From JBBRHQ01 sp963815645 (GTDB lineage: Bacteria; Actinomycetota; Thermoleophilia; Solirubrobacterales; 70-9): a stretch of 64,000 bases of DNA. Both the position numbers and the translations under genes were made by a program. The stretch is taken from assembly GCA_963815645.1 (NCBI GenBank), contig CAWFHL010000001.1:496001-560000 (forward strand), read 5' to 3'. The notes under the pieces are model-generated. The model ran no database searches and had not been told where the DNA came from. It saw nothing but the letters and a program-made list of their open reading frames with translations. Below are positions 53,497 to 63,948 of the stretch, piece after piece. How positions within the stretch are numbered: position 1 is the stretch's first letter; every line of letters starts with the position of its first letter.

Positions 53497-56400
53497 ATGC
53501 GAGCCCTTCCTCACCACCTCGAAAAGAGCTCTGAGATCGCTGTCCTCGCCGCCCGCCGCGCTCGGAGAGCGCCTCCCGTGCCGCGATTGACAGTCCTCGG
53601 CGTGTTCGCCGAGCGCCGCCCTGAGCACCTCGACGAAGAGCGAGCGGCGCTGCGCAACGGCCTGCGCGCCAAGTGGCGCCAGCTCGGCGGCGACCGAGGA
53701 GCTGCTGGTCGCTGAGTGCGCCTATGAGCAATGGCACCGTCTGCTCTTCGCCCGCTTCCTCGCCGAGAACAACCTCCTGCTCCACCCGCAGTATCGCGCG
53801 CCGGTCACCCTCGAGGAATGCGAGGAGCTCGCCGACGAGCTCGGCGAGCCCGACGGCTGGTCGGTGGCGGCGCGCTTCGCCGCCGAGATCCTGCCTGGCA
53901 TCTTCCGGCTCGACGACCCGTGCGTTCGCCTGCGCCTCGCGCCCGAGGGTCGCGATCGCGCTGGAGACGATCCTCGCCGGCCTCCCGGCCGAGGTTTTCG
54001 CTGCCGACGACGCGCTCGGCTGGGTCTACCAGTTCTGGCAGAAGGACAAGAAGGACGAGGTCAACGCTTCCGAGCGCAAGATCGGCGGCGCCGACCTCGG
54101 CCCGGTCACCCAGCTCTTCACCGAGAACTACATGGTCCGGTTTCTGCTCGAGAACTCACTCGGCGCCTGGTGGGCAGCTCGTCACCCCCACAGCCCGCTG
54201 GTCGAAGGCTTCGAATACCTGCGCTTCGACGAGAGGGAAAGCCGGCCGCCGGCTCGTTTGACGGCTGGCCTGAACGCGTCGCCGAGGTCACGGTGATGGA
54301 TCCGTGCTGCGGATCGGGCCACTTCCTCGTCGAGGCCTTCTCGATGCTCTGGCAGATGCGCGCCGAGGAGGAGGGGCTTGACCCCGTCGCGGCCCAGGAT
54401 GCCGTCCTTCGCGACAACCTATTCGGCCTCGAGCTCGATCCGCGCTGCGTTCAGATCGCGATGTTTGCGTCGCGCTGCAGGCCTGGAAGGCCGGCGGCGG
54501 TTGGCGCGAGCTCCCGATCCCGAACATCGCCTGCTCGGGGATTCCGGTCAAGGCGCCGGTCGAGGAATGGACGGCGCTCGCCAACGGCGATCGAGCGCCT
54601 CGAAAACGCCCTGGTTCGACTCCACATCCTCTTTCAGAGAGGCAGACACCCTCGGCAGCCTGATCGACCCGAAGCGCGCGGCCGAGATCAGCGATCCGAC
54701 CGGGCTTCAACGCTCGATCGAAGACGTCGACTGGGAGGAGGTGGCGCCGCTGCTCGGGCAGGCTGCGGCGAGGAGGCAGCCGATCCGGCGACGGCGGTGC
54801 TTGGCGCCGACGTGGCCGGCATGGCACGGGCGGCTGATCTGCTCTTCGCGCAGTTATTGGTTGGTGGCGACGAACGTGCCGTATCTTGCGCGCGGCGCAG
54901 TCAGGACAGCACTTGGCGAGTACGTGGCGCACGTACTCGACGGCCGCCGCCGACCTAGCGACTGTTCATCGTAGCGATCGCGCGACTCGGATGGCTCGCG
55001 GCGGCGACTGTCGCGTTTGTCAGTCCCTCAGAACTGGATGCTCTCGAGCCGCTACGAGAGTTTCGGAGCGATCTGCTTAGCGAGTCGACCTGGCTATCTG
55101 TCGCGCGCTTGGGCGCCGGTGCCTTTCGAGCATCGTATCGCAGGTCGAAGTCGTCCATGTCGTCCTGGTCGCTTACGTCCAGATGGAGTCCGCCACGGCG
55201 ACACGATCTCGTGCACGTCGATCTGATCAGCCTCGGACGCGGAGCCGCAGACGGACGCGCTCAGCTGCGATCGATCACGCTTCTGAGCGCAAGCCGCACC
55301 AGCGCGAAATCCGACTTCAGTCTGGACGTTCATCTGGGCGACGGCCAGCTCGCTTGGCGAGCTATCGCCAACGGCGCTCAGGGCTACGACCGGCGATGAG
55401 CCGCTTCCGCCGGCGGTTCTGGGAGCTGCCGCGATCGCAGCGAATGGCTGGGAGCGATTACCAGACTCACGTGACGGTCGAGGCCGTACTGGGCGCGAGT
55501 ACATCGTGGACGTGGGTCGATGGTCGACGGCAGCATCGGCGCTCGGTGCGCGTCTCCGAGGCGATGGCGCGTGGGACAAAGCGGCGTCGCGTGTCAGCCA
55601 GATGGCGACCTCCCGTCGCGCTCTATCGCGGGCCATCTTTCGACAGCATCGCGGCCGTCGTCCTTCCCGACGACGATCGACTTGCCGCGCATCTGGGCGT
55701 TCTGCTCGTCCGGAGTTCGAGCGATTCCGTTCGGCAGCTCGACCGACAGCTGAAGGTCGACCAACGCGACCTTCACGAAGGTCCCCTTCGACATCGACCA
55801 CTGGCGCAAGGTCGCCGAGGAGCAGTCCCCGACGGCCTTCCCGAGCCCTAGTCCAACGACCCGACCCAGTGGCTGTTCAGGGCCGCCCTGAGGACTCGAC
55901 CGCCCCGCTTCAGGTCGCGGTGCGCGTCTGCTCGGCTATCGCTGGCCCGAGCAGCGGAAGCCGACGATCTCGATCCGCTCGCCGACCCCGACGGCATCGT
56001 CTGCCTTCCCTCGGTCGCGGGCGAGCCGCCGGCCGCCGATCGGCTTCAGCAGCTGCTTGCGACGCATTCGGCGAGACCTGGTCGCCGGCGAAGCCGAGCA
56101 GCTGCTCGAGCAGGCCGGAAGCAAGAAGAAGAACCTCGCCGACTGGCTTCGCGACGAGTTCTTCAAACAGCACTGCGCGCTGTTCGGAACCGCCCGTTCA
56201 TCTGGCACATCTGGGATGGCCAGCGCGATGGCTTCTCGGCGCTGGTCAACTACCACCGCCTCGATCGCAAGAACGCTGGAGAGGCTGACCTACACCTACC
56301 TCGGCCAAGACTGGGTCGAGCGCCAGCGAGCCGCGGTGCGAGGACGGAGAGGCCGGCGCCGAAGCACGGCTCGCGGCGGCGCTCGAGCTGCAGCGAAAGC

Positions 56401-56669
56401 TCGAGGCGATCCTCGAGGGCGAGCCGCCCTACGACATCTACGTGCGCTGGAAGGAGCTGCGCGAGCAGCCGATCGGCTGGGACCCCGACCTCAACGACGG
56501 CGTTCGCCTCAACATCCGCCCGTTCGTCGAGGCCGGCGTGCTTGCGCTCGAAGTTCAACATCCACTGGAAGAAGGACCGCGGCAAGAACCCCGACGGCTC
56601 TGAGCGCCACAACGACCTGCATCTGTACGCTTGCCGAGAAGCAGGCGGCGCGGAGGGGGTGGCGGCGTG
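53497..56669 (+). CDS. pglX: BREX adenine DNA methyltransferase PglX (heavily frameshifted)
   Basis: About 1050 residues. N-terminal helical region (AECAYEQWHRLLFARFLAEN), LFTENYMVRFLLENSLGAWW, SAM motif I DPCCGSGHFLVEAF near 54300, motif IV TNVPYLARG near 54870 (an N-x-P-Y variant NVPY), PQNW-like PQNWMLSSRYESF near 55030, and the C-terminal DIYVRWKELREQPIGWDPDL and FNIHWKKDRGKNPDGSERHN. The N6-adenine methyltransferase marks self DNA in BREX. Frame changes every 60-150 bp. The start is approximate; the stop overlaps pglZ by GTGA. Confidence 0.82.
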
Positions 56670-59006
56670 AGCGAAACCGTGCTCGACCGGCTCGTGGCGC
56701 GACTCGACGAGGCGCTCGCGCTACAACGAGAACGCGTCAGGTGGCGCCGGTTGCGCTGCTCTGGCCGGACGGCGGCTCGCAGTGGGAGCCGGTCGATCGC
56801 GCGAGCTGCGGGAGCGGCGCCCGTGCTGACGCTCGGCGAATACGACCCCGACGCGCGACAGGGCCCTGCGTATTGGCTGCGCTGCGTCGTCGCCGGCACA
56901 ATCGACGGTCGACGTGCCGGACGGGCACGCCGATCGTCTACCTGCCGGGCGTCGCTCGCGAGCGAGCTGCGCGCGGTCGAGGCGTGCCCGCCCGAGCTGG
57001 CGCCGATAGCTGAGCTGCAGTACCGCAGCCAATGGTTCTCGCACCCGAACGGCAAGGACTGGACCGTGCGGGCGCTTCTTCGTCAACAGCGAGCGCGGCC
57101 TCGGCCTGCAGATCGCCGACGATGCAGAGACGCGCGACGGCGCTGGTCGCTGGCGCTCGGACCGCTTCTCGATCAGCCGGTCGACCGGCTCGAGGACGCA
57201 GTATCTCGACGCGGACTTCTTCCATGGCTCTGATCAACCCCGATCCGGTCCAGAACCTTGCTCGATTGGATCGACGATCCCGCAGGCCTTCAGGCAGCGG
57301 GCTCGGCGAGCGCAGCTGGGACGCGTTCGTCGCAGCAATGCAAGGCGGACTCGGCTTCGACCCGGAGACGGACGGTGTGATCACGGCCGCCGAGAAGCTC
57401 GGGCGACGGCGAGGACGCCTGGGAGCAGGTCTGGAAGCGGTTCGCCGAGACGCCCGAGCGATATCCGGGCATCCCAGAGCGACTGCGCGAGGCCAAGCCG
57501 CTCGGAGCTCATGCTCGAAGCCGCCGGCGCGTGGCCGCAGGACAACGAGGCCGGCGAGGAGCAGCTGCGGACGCTGCTCTTGGACTTGCGGTCGCTGACG
57601 ACCGAGGGAGCACGTGCAGAGATCGTGCGCGCTCGAGGAGGAGCACGCGTGGCGCCGGGCTACGGTCTGGGCCGAGCTGGACGGGCGCCGCTCGCGTTCG
57701 CCCTGGAGCAGCTCGCGCTGCTCGCCGGAGATCACGGCGCAGCCGCTCGCAGCCGGCGATCTGCGCGATCGCGTCGCCGACTACGCCGAGCGCGGATGGA
57801 GGGTCGACGACGCCGTGCTCCGCGCGCTCGCAGCCGCGCCGATCGCCGATGATCGCGACGCCGTCTCGGCGGCCGCTCGACTGCGATGTACCGGCCGTGG
57901 CTCGACGCGGCTGCGAAGGCGCTTCAGGCCGCGATCGGGCCGGACGGCCAACTGCGCTACCTACGAGCCGGCGCGCCCGTAGCACCGCGGCGGGCGTCGT
58001 CGACGCTGTTCGTCGACGGTCTGCGCCTCGACGTCGCCCAACGCTCCGGCGAGCGGCTTGGCGAGCGCCGGCGCTTACAGGTCGACCTCGGAGCGAGCCT
58101 TGCAGCGCTGCCGACGGTCACCCAGACCGCGAAGGCCGGCTGTGGCCCCGGTGGGCGAAGGGGCGCTCGCTGCCGGCCCGGACCTCCACGCCGGCCAATG
58201 CGTCGACGGGCACCAAGGCGACGATGCAGGTCCTGCGTTCGCTGATGAGCGAACGGCGTGCAGGTTCTCGGCGCCGCCGATACAGGCGACCCGTCGGGTC
58301 GGCGTGGACCGAGACCGGCGAGCATCGATCAGATCGGGCCACGACTTCGGCATCCGGCTGGTCGACGAGCTCGACGACGAGGTCGACGGATCGCTGCGAC
58401 GGGTCCGGGAGCTGCTCGAAGCTGGCTGGCGCCGGTCGACGTCGTCACCGACCACGGCTGGATCCTGCTCCCGGCGGCATGGAGAAGGTCGAGCTGCCGG
58501 CGCGACGACCGAGGTCAAGAAGGGCCGTTGCGCGCGGCTCAAGGAGGGCCGAGGTGTCGACGTCCCGACTGTGCCGTGGCACTGGGACAGGGACGTGCGG
58601 ATCGCTATTGCGCCGGGCATCACCTGCTTCGAGGCGAACAAGATCTACGAGCACGGCGGTGTCAGCCCCCAGGAGTGCGTCGTTCCACGGCTATCGTGTC
58701 ACCGCGCGGCACGAGGCCAGACGACCGGCGTGCGCCGAGATCACGAGGGTCAAGTGGCTCGGCCTCATGTGCCGGATCGAGTTCACCGGCGTGCGGCACG
58801 GCGTCGAAGGTCGACCTGCGCGGCCTCGCCGGCGGACGCGAAGACGAGCATCGCCGAGAAGGCAAAGGAGACCAGCGGCGACCGGAAGGGTCTCGCTCGT
58901 CGTTCCCGACGAGGACCTCGAAGGCGAGCGCAGCTTACGTCGTCGTCGTCGGCCGCAGACGGCAGCGTCCTCGCCCAGCGTGAGGTCACGGTGGGAAGAA
59001 CCGATG
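56666..59006 (+). CDS. pglZ: BREX alkaline-phosphatase-like protein PglZ (heavily frameshifted)
   Basis: About 775 residues from GTG 56666: MSETVLDRLVARLDEALALQ, LTLGEYDPDARQGPAYWL, GTPIVYLPGVAR, NPDPVQNLLDWIDDPAG (repaired), VDAVRR-type region, and DFGIRLVDELDDEVDG followed by the metal site VTDHGWILLPGG and HWDRDVRIAIAPGI. The tail LVVPDEDLEGE, then VTVGR, stops (missing A) as an ATGA overlap with brxL. PglZ-superfamily proteins are required for BREX in all types. Confidence 0.82.
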
Positions 59007-60580
59007 AGCGAGCTCGACGAGCTCGACCGGCTCGCCGCCGAGGTCTTCGAGGGCTACCTCGTCCGGAAGGATCTCGCCCAGCAGTTCCGCGGCCAGTACC
59101 CGGTTCCCACCTACGTCGGCGAGTTCCTTCTCGGCCGGTACTGCGCGACCACCGATCCCGAGGAGATCGCCGAGGGGCTGGAGATCGTCGAGCGCTCGAT
59201 GAAGGAGCGGACGGTTCGCGCCGGCGAGGAGGAGCTGTTCAAGTCCCGCGCCCGCGAGAAGGGGCGGATCAAGATCATCGACCTGCTCCGGGCGCGGCTC
59301 GATGCCAAGTCGCGACGCCTACAAGGCCGAGCTGCCGAGCCTGCAGCTCAGACGACATCCACATCTCCGACGAGCTGGTCAACGAGCACGACCGAATGCT
59401 GACCGGCGGCTTCTACGCCGAGGTAACGCTCGAGTACATCGCCGCGCTCGGCAAGGAATCGGGCGGCCAGCCGTTTCGGGTCGAGTCGGTCCGGCCGATT
59501 CAGATGTCGACCCGTGATGCGCTGGACACGTTCGTCGCGGGCCGCTCGCATTTCACGCTTGGAGCAGTGGCGGGGGCTGCTGCTGCGAAGCGTCGGGTTC
59601 GAGCCCGCGCGGTTCACCGCGCGTCAGCAGGACGTCCTGCTCGCTCGGATGGTCCCGTTCGTGGTCACCAACTACAACGCCGTCGAGCTCGGTCCACGCG
59701 GAACCGGCAAGTCGCACCTGTTCCAGCAGATCTCGCCCTACGCGCATCTCGTCTCGGGCGGCAAGGCGACGATCGCCAACATGTTCGTCAACAACCGCAC
59801 CGGCCGGCGGGGACTCGTGGCGCAGTACGACGTGATCTGCTTCGACGAGGTCTCGGGCGTCTCCTTCGACACGAAGGAGGGCGTCAACATCCTCAAGGGC
59901 TACATGGAGTCCGGCGAGTTCAGCCGCGGCAAGGAGAGCATCCGGGCCGAGGGTGGGATCGTCATGGTCGGCAACTTCGACGTCGACGTCTATGAGCAGC
60001 TGCGCCAGGGCCACCTCTTCGGGCCGATGCCGAAGGAGATGCGCGACGACACGGCGTTCCATGACCGCATCCACGCCTACCTCCCCGGCTGGGACGTCCC
60101 GAAGCTCGACCCGTCCTACTTCACGGATCACTTCGGGTTCGTCAGCGACTTCCTCGCGGAGTGCTGGAGCCAGCTGCGCCGCGTGTCGCGCCTGGACGTC
60201 ACCCAGGGCCGATCGACTGGGGCCGCGCAGCTGAGCGGCCGTGATCGGCGCGCGGCGAACAACACCGTCAACGGGCTGCTGAAGCTGCTCTGGCCCGATC
60301 CCGAGATGGAGGTGCCCGATGAGGCGCTCGCGTGGGCGGCCGAGCTCGCCCTTGAGCTGCGGCGGCGCGTCAAGGAGCAGCAGGCGTTCATCGGCGCTGA
60401 GGAGTTCGGCGAACGTCGATCTGAGCTATCGCGTCGGCGACGGACCCGGAGACGATCGTCTACTGCGAGAGTCGGTGCAGCACGTGGCGGCGAGACGTCA
60501 GAGCTGCGGCGCCGCAGACGCGGGACAGCGAGGTCTTCCCGAGCCCGAACCCGACGAGGTCACATCGACAACGACGCCAA
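59004..60580 (+). CDS. brxL: BREX protein BrxL, Lon-like AAA+ (frameshifted)
   Basis: About 520 residues from ATG 59004: MSELDELDRLAAEVFEGYLV, PTYVGEFLLGRYCATTD. Frame changes near 59315, 59355 and 59560. The long clean part holds Walker A VELGPRGTGKSHLFQQI (59690-59740), the Walker B-like CFDEVSGVSF, KGYMESGEFSRGKE and the sensor region VGNFDVDVYEQL. The C-terminus (GNVDLSYRVGDGPETIVY) runs to about 60500, where frames change again, and the stop is not resolved. BrxL is the Lon-related protein that completes the type 1 BREX order. Confidence 0.84.
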
Positions 60581-61466
60581 TGGCGCGCGACGTACGCGTC
60601 GGCGACACCATCGACGAGCGATTCGAGGATCGTCGAGGTCCTCGGCGAGGGCGGGTTCTCGCGCGTATACCGAGTCCAAGACGAGGTCGAAGGTGAAGAG
60701 CGAGCCCTCAAGCTCTTCGACAACGCCGCCGGCTACGACGCGGTTCGCCGAGAGATCGGCGCGCTGCGGAAGGTCCAGCACCCGAATGTCGTTCAGGTCT
60801 ATCTGGGCCGGCAAGACGAGCGACGGCGACTGGTACCTCATCACGGAGTACATCGAGGGCGAGTCGCTCGAGGAGTACGTCAACGGCGAGCGTCAGCTCA
60901 GGGACCGAGAGGCCGTCGACGTCGCGCTCGACATCCTCGACGCGCTCGTGGCGATCCATCCGAACGCCGAGCGGCTCGCTGAGCTCGACGCGCAAGCAGA
61001 CAAGACGGAGGGCTTTCCGAGGCGGAGTTCGGCGAGTGGCAAGCGCTTCAGGAGAAGGGGCTCGTCCACCGAGACATCAAGCCCCTGAACGTCATGCTGA
61101 CGCGGAGCGGGGCGAAGCTGCTGGACTTCAACATCGCCTCGCGTGTTGGCGACCCGGTCAAGACGCAGTCCGGTACCCCGCCGTACCAGGCGCCCGACGC
61201 CGACCTGACGCGCTGGGACGTATCGACCGACCTGTTTCGCCGTCGGGGTGCTGCTGTACGAGCTGCTTTGCAATGGCGAGCATCCCTATCCCGATTCACA
61301 GCCTAAGGTTGGCGAGGAAACACTCGATCCGGCGAGCGTTCGCCCGGAGTTGAGCCAGGAGGTCCGAGAGTTCCTCGGCCGGGCCTGCGCGTCGAGCCGA
61401 GCCGAGCGATTCGCTACCGCCTCGGAAATGGCGGCTGAGCTAAGGCGCGTGCGGGCGACGGCATAG
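60580..61466 (+). CDS. Hanks-type Ser/Thr protein kinase next to BREX (frameshifted)
   Basis: About 295 residues from ATG 60580. VEVLGEGGFSRVYRVQDEV (Gly-rich loop), ERALKLFDNA (catalytic Lys), HPNVVQVY, YLITEYIEGESLEEYV, GLVHRDIKPLNVML (HRD loop, intact), then KLLDFNIASRVGDP where DFG is DFN, SGTPPYQAPDAD, GVLLYELLCNGEHPYP and the C-lobe end ERFATASEMAAELRRV. Frame changes near 60630, 60805, 61000 and 61240. About 30 residues rich in Ala/Glu are inserted before HRD. The kinase starts at the end of brxL, so it is most likely part of the operon. Confidence 0.8.
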
Positions 61467-61748
61467 CTCTGCGTTTCTGATCCGTGCTCGCCCTCAGATC
61501 GATGCCTGGCAGCGGGTCCCAGGCTCGGAGGTTGCGGGATCCTTCAGCCTTTCGGAACCCTGGGGCGCAACACGGCCGCACGAGCTCGGTCAGTACGTAT
61601 TACGGGCGCCGACGTCCCTCGGGCGGCCTGTTCCATCTCATCGACCCTTGAACGGTGCGAGTGCGCGGTGGCGGCGTTTGCTGGATGAGCGTTCTCAAGG
61701 TCAGAGAATCGCCGCGCAAATCCGTTCCGGGTAGCCTTTCCCCTCCGG
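61467..61748. other. 282 bp without a supported gene
   Basis: Between the kinase and the GIY-YIG gene. A possible hairpin lies in CTGGCAGCGGGTCCCAGG near 61505. I see no ORF with coding character; it probably holds the kinase terminator and the GIY-YIG promoter. Confidence 0.4.
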
Positions 61749-62072
61749 ATGCCCGCACACTATGCCGTCTACGTTATCCAGTTGCGATCTCGCTGCCCGC
61801 GCTGCAAGGCCAAGCGCAAACCGGGCATCCGTTGCTGCCTCTATGTTGGCTACACGAGTAAGACACCGCAAGCGCGGCTTGCGCAGCACCTCGATCCCCC
61901 GCCAGGCTTCAAGGCGACGGTGGTCACGCACTGCGGTGGGATGCTGCGTCCGGAACTTGCGTCTGGATTGTTATTTGGCACGCAGGAGGATGCGGAAAAT
62001 GCCGAGGCCTCGCTGGCTGCCTATTTGCAGGGCCGCGGCTACACGGTGTTCGGCGGCGCACGGCCGCGATAG
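61749..62072 (+). CDS. Small GIY-YIG domain protein
   Basis: 107 residues. AVYVIQLRSRCPRCKAKRK, then CCLYVGYTSKTPQARLAQHL: the GIY-YIG nuclease signature (VYV.. then LYVG..) with a Cys-rich insert (CPRC and CC) that could bind zinc, and AASLAAYLQGRGYTVFGG at the end. GIY-YIG proteins cut DNA; a nuclease at the edge of a defence island might act against invading DNA or be a mobile-element relic. Intact frame. Confidence 0.75.
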   Translation: MPAHYAVYVIQLRSRCPRCKAKRKPGIRCCLYVGYTSKTPQARLAQHLDPPPGFKATVVTHCGGMLRPELASGLLFGTQEDAENAEASLAAYLQGRGYTVFGGARPR

Positions 62073-62199
62073 AACGAATGTTAGGTAGCAGACGAGATAA
62101 ACAATGCGCTCGCGACAATTCGGAACGGAATGTAGCCCACCAAGGAGCGCCTTGATACCGTGCCGTCTCTCGTTAAGCCCGGTGCTTAGAATTCCTGCG

Positions 62200-62396
62200 C
62201 TGGCGGTCGTCGTCGGCTGAGGTACGCCGAGGGCATCCCGTAACTTACGCTCTAATTCCGTGCGGCGGTTTCTGTAGAAGGTTAGGAAATCTTGCACATC
62301 ATCTGAGGCACCGGATATCGAGTGAAGCGCAGCAATAGCGGCCCGATCAGCGGAATCAGGAAACTGCGACTCAAGCCAAGTGCCGTCTCCGTCCAC
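62200..62396 (-). pseudogene. C-terminal fragment of an unknown gene
   Basis: The minus frame from 62396 reads GDGTWLESQFPDSADRAAI, then SDDVQDFLTFYRNRRTELER and KLRDALGV, which looks like a real helical C-terminus (DUF262/GmrSD-like style) with a stop or frame loss after about 60 residues. It has no start and abuts the small host gene at 62396. It probably marks the truncated end of an island gene. Confidence 0.35.
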
Positions 62397-62695
62397 ACCT
62401 GCCGGTACACGTGACCGACATCGTCACCTAACGCCTGCGCGCAATGACCCTTGAAGTCCTTGGTGTAGGTCGACTCCTCCAGCATCCTCACCACCACCCC
62501 TACCACCGCCTCCTGCGGGGCGAAGAACCGGAACGGGTAGTCACCGTGGGACTCGATGACCTCGACCTCCGGGTCGCCGATCAGCTCGATGAACTTCTCG
62601 ATGTGCTCGCGCCTCCGGGCCCTCACCTTCATCTGGCCCTCGGCCTCACCGTCCTTCATCACGTTGAAGAAACCGTGCTCGGTGTAGATCCACAT
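62282..62695 (-). CDS. Small conserved protein, 3' end apparently replaced
   Basis: ATG 62695, ribosome site aaaggagc. MWIYTEHGFFNVMKDGEAEG, RREHIEKFIELIGDPEVEVI, DYPFRFFAPQEAVVGVVVRM and KDFKGHCAQALGDDVGHVYR are consistent with a conserved actinobacterial protein of about 105-115 residues. After YRQVW (about 62396) the frame continues with unrelated LGLSRSFLIPLIGPLLLRF to 62282. The join is the probable right edge of the defence island. Confidence 0.7.
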   Translation of the reverse strand: MWIYTEHGFFNVMKDGEAEGQMKVRARRREHIEKFIELIGDPEVEVIESHGDYPFRFFAPQEAVVGVVVRMLEESTYTKDFKGHCAQALGDDVGHVYRQVWTETALGLSRSFLIPLIGPLLLRFTRYPVPQMMCKIS

Positions 62696-62709
62696 TCCTG
62701 ATGCTCCTT

Positions 62710-63252
62710 TCAGGAGGTCCACTCCGGCAGCGCGCAGCCGCAGCAGGCAGGTGTCGGGGAAGTAGCCGTCGCCGAGGACCTCGGCCCAGAAAGCCGGGTC
62801 GTCCGCGGACCAGCCGGTGCCGCAGGTCGGGCAGCTGGTGCTCGCCTCGCCCGAGGCGGTTCGGGTCGATCTCCAGCTCGACCAGGCGATCGGGGAGCCA
62901 GAGCATCGAGTAGCCGGTGCGGGCGGCCCAGTCGATCAGCGGGCCCTCGTCGTCGTCTTCCTCGCTGCGGCAGAGGAAGCGGGCGATCAGGTCGCGGCGG
63001 CCGCTCTCGCCGTCGACCTCGGCCACGGTGAGGTCGGCGAGGGCGACTTCGGGGGCGAGCTGGCGCTCGGCGGCGATCGGAGGCGCCTGACCATCGGCGG
63101 CTCCAGGCCGCAGCCAGAGCCGCCCGGCGCGGATCGTCGCCGCGGAAGGTCGGCTGGTGCTCGATCTCCGCCTGGGCGATCAGCTCCTCGACCATCTCCC
63201 CGAGCTCGTCGGGGTCGATCTCGAACCGCTCCTCCCACTCTTCCCAATCCAT
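62710..63252 (-). CDS. Zinc-ribbon protein of unknown function (three frameshifts)
   Basis: About 180 residues: MDWEEWEERFEIDPDELGEM, then ALADLTVAEVDGESGRRDLI, EDDDEGPLIDWAARTGYSML, LPDRLVELEIDPNRLG and a Cys-rich C-terminus CPTCGTGWSADDPAFWAEVL followed by a second Cys pair and ALPEWTS at 62710. Frame changes near 63130, 62845 and 62735. A possible two-Cys-pair zinc site. It is 15 bp upstream of the small gene at 62695. Confidence 0.6.
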   Translation of the reverse strand: MDWEEWEERFEIDPDELGEMVEELIAQAEIEHQPTFRGDDPRRAALAAAWSRRWSGASDRRRAPARPRSRPRRPHRGRGRRRERPPRPDRPLPLPQRGRRRRGPADRLGRPHRLLDALAPRSPGRAGDRPEPPRARRAPAARPAAPAGPRTTRLSGPRSSATATSPTPACCGCALPEWTS

Positions 63253-63303
63253 GCCGATATGGGTCGCGGCGCGGGCGGGGGATCTGACGCTTCGGGAGGT
63301 TCT

Positions 63304-63948
63304 TCAGGCCGCCGCGATGCCGCCCTCGGCGGGGGCCGTGCCCGGCTCGTCGGCGGCGAGCTTGCTGGAACCGTTCTTGGTCGCCTGCAGCTGGCGCCGC
63401 ACCTGGGCGAGGGTGCGGTCTCCCGGCATCAGGTCCTCGCTGAGCCAGGCGCTGTGGAAGCGTCGGCCCAGCCCGAGTGCGCCGATCTGGCGCCAGGCAT
63501 CGGCGCAGGCATCGGCCAGCTCCCACATCGCCTCGAGGATCTCCTCGGCGGAGAGGTCTTCCAATCCCAGGTCGCGGGAGGCCCAGACGGTGCCCCTCTC
63601 CGGCACGTAGGTGAAGTCGAGCTGGTCGTGGTCGTGGTCGAGCTGGTCGACGAGCGGGCGGATCCAGCGGTAGGCGCCCTCGCTGATCTCCCAGACCGCG
63701 CAGGAGGTGAGGCAGGGGCCGGGAATGCCCTCATCGCGCTCCGGGCGCACCGCGACGTCGGGCCCCAGCAGATCGACCGCGTAGATCACCCAGCCGTTGC
63801 GAAGGACGCGGCTCTCCAGACCGAGGTGGCCGAGCTTGCCGGTGACCTCGCGGACAGCGTAGGGAAGGGCATCGGAAACGGAGGTGAGCTGATCGACGGC
63901 GGATTCGACCGAACCGCTCTGCCCGGGTGACGCCTCTGAGTCGCTCAT
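63304..63948 (-). CDS. YbjN/SseB-like hypothetical protein
   Basis: About 214 residues from ATG 63948, preceded by aaaggaggggtggga. ALPYAVREVTGKLGHLGLES and GWVIYAVDLLGPDVAVRPER, then SEGAYRWIRPLVDQLDHDHD and LMPGDRTLAQVRRQL at the C-terminus, with an Ala-rich tail. The fold looks like YbjN-type chaperone-like proteins, weakly. It is the first gene of the leftward set after the 52 bp right edge of the window. Confidence 0.65.
   Translation of the reverse strand: MSDSEASPGQSGSVESAVDQLTSVSDALPYAVREVTGKLGHLGLESRVLRNGWVIYAVDLLGPDVAVRPERDEGIPGPCLTSCAVWEISEGAYRWIRPLVDQLDHDHDQLDFTYVPERGTVWASRDLGLEDLSAEEILEAMWELADACADAWRQIGALGLGRRFHSAWLSEDLMPGDRTLAQVRRQLQATKNGSSKLAADEPGTAPAEGGIAAA

Noticed and set aside
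46622..61466. A prophage or integrase-bearing mobile element
   Set aside because: No integrase, terminase or structural gene was seen; only the tRNA fragment hints at integration.
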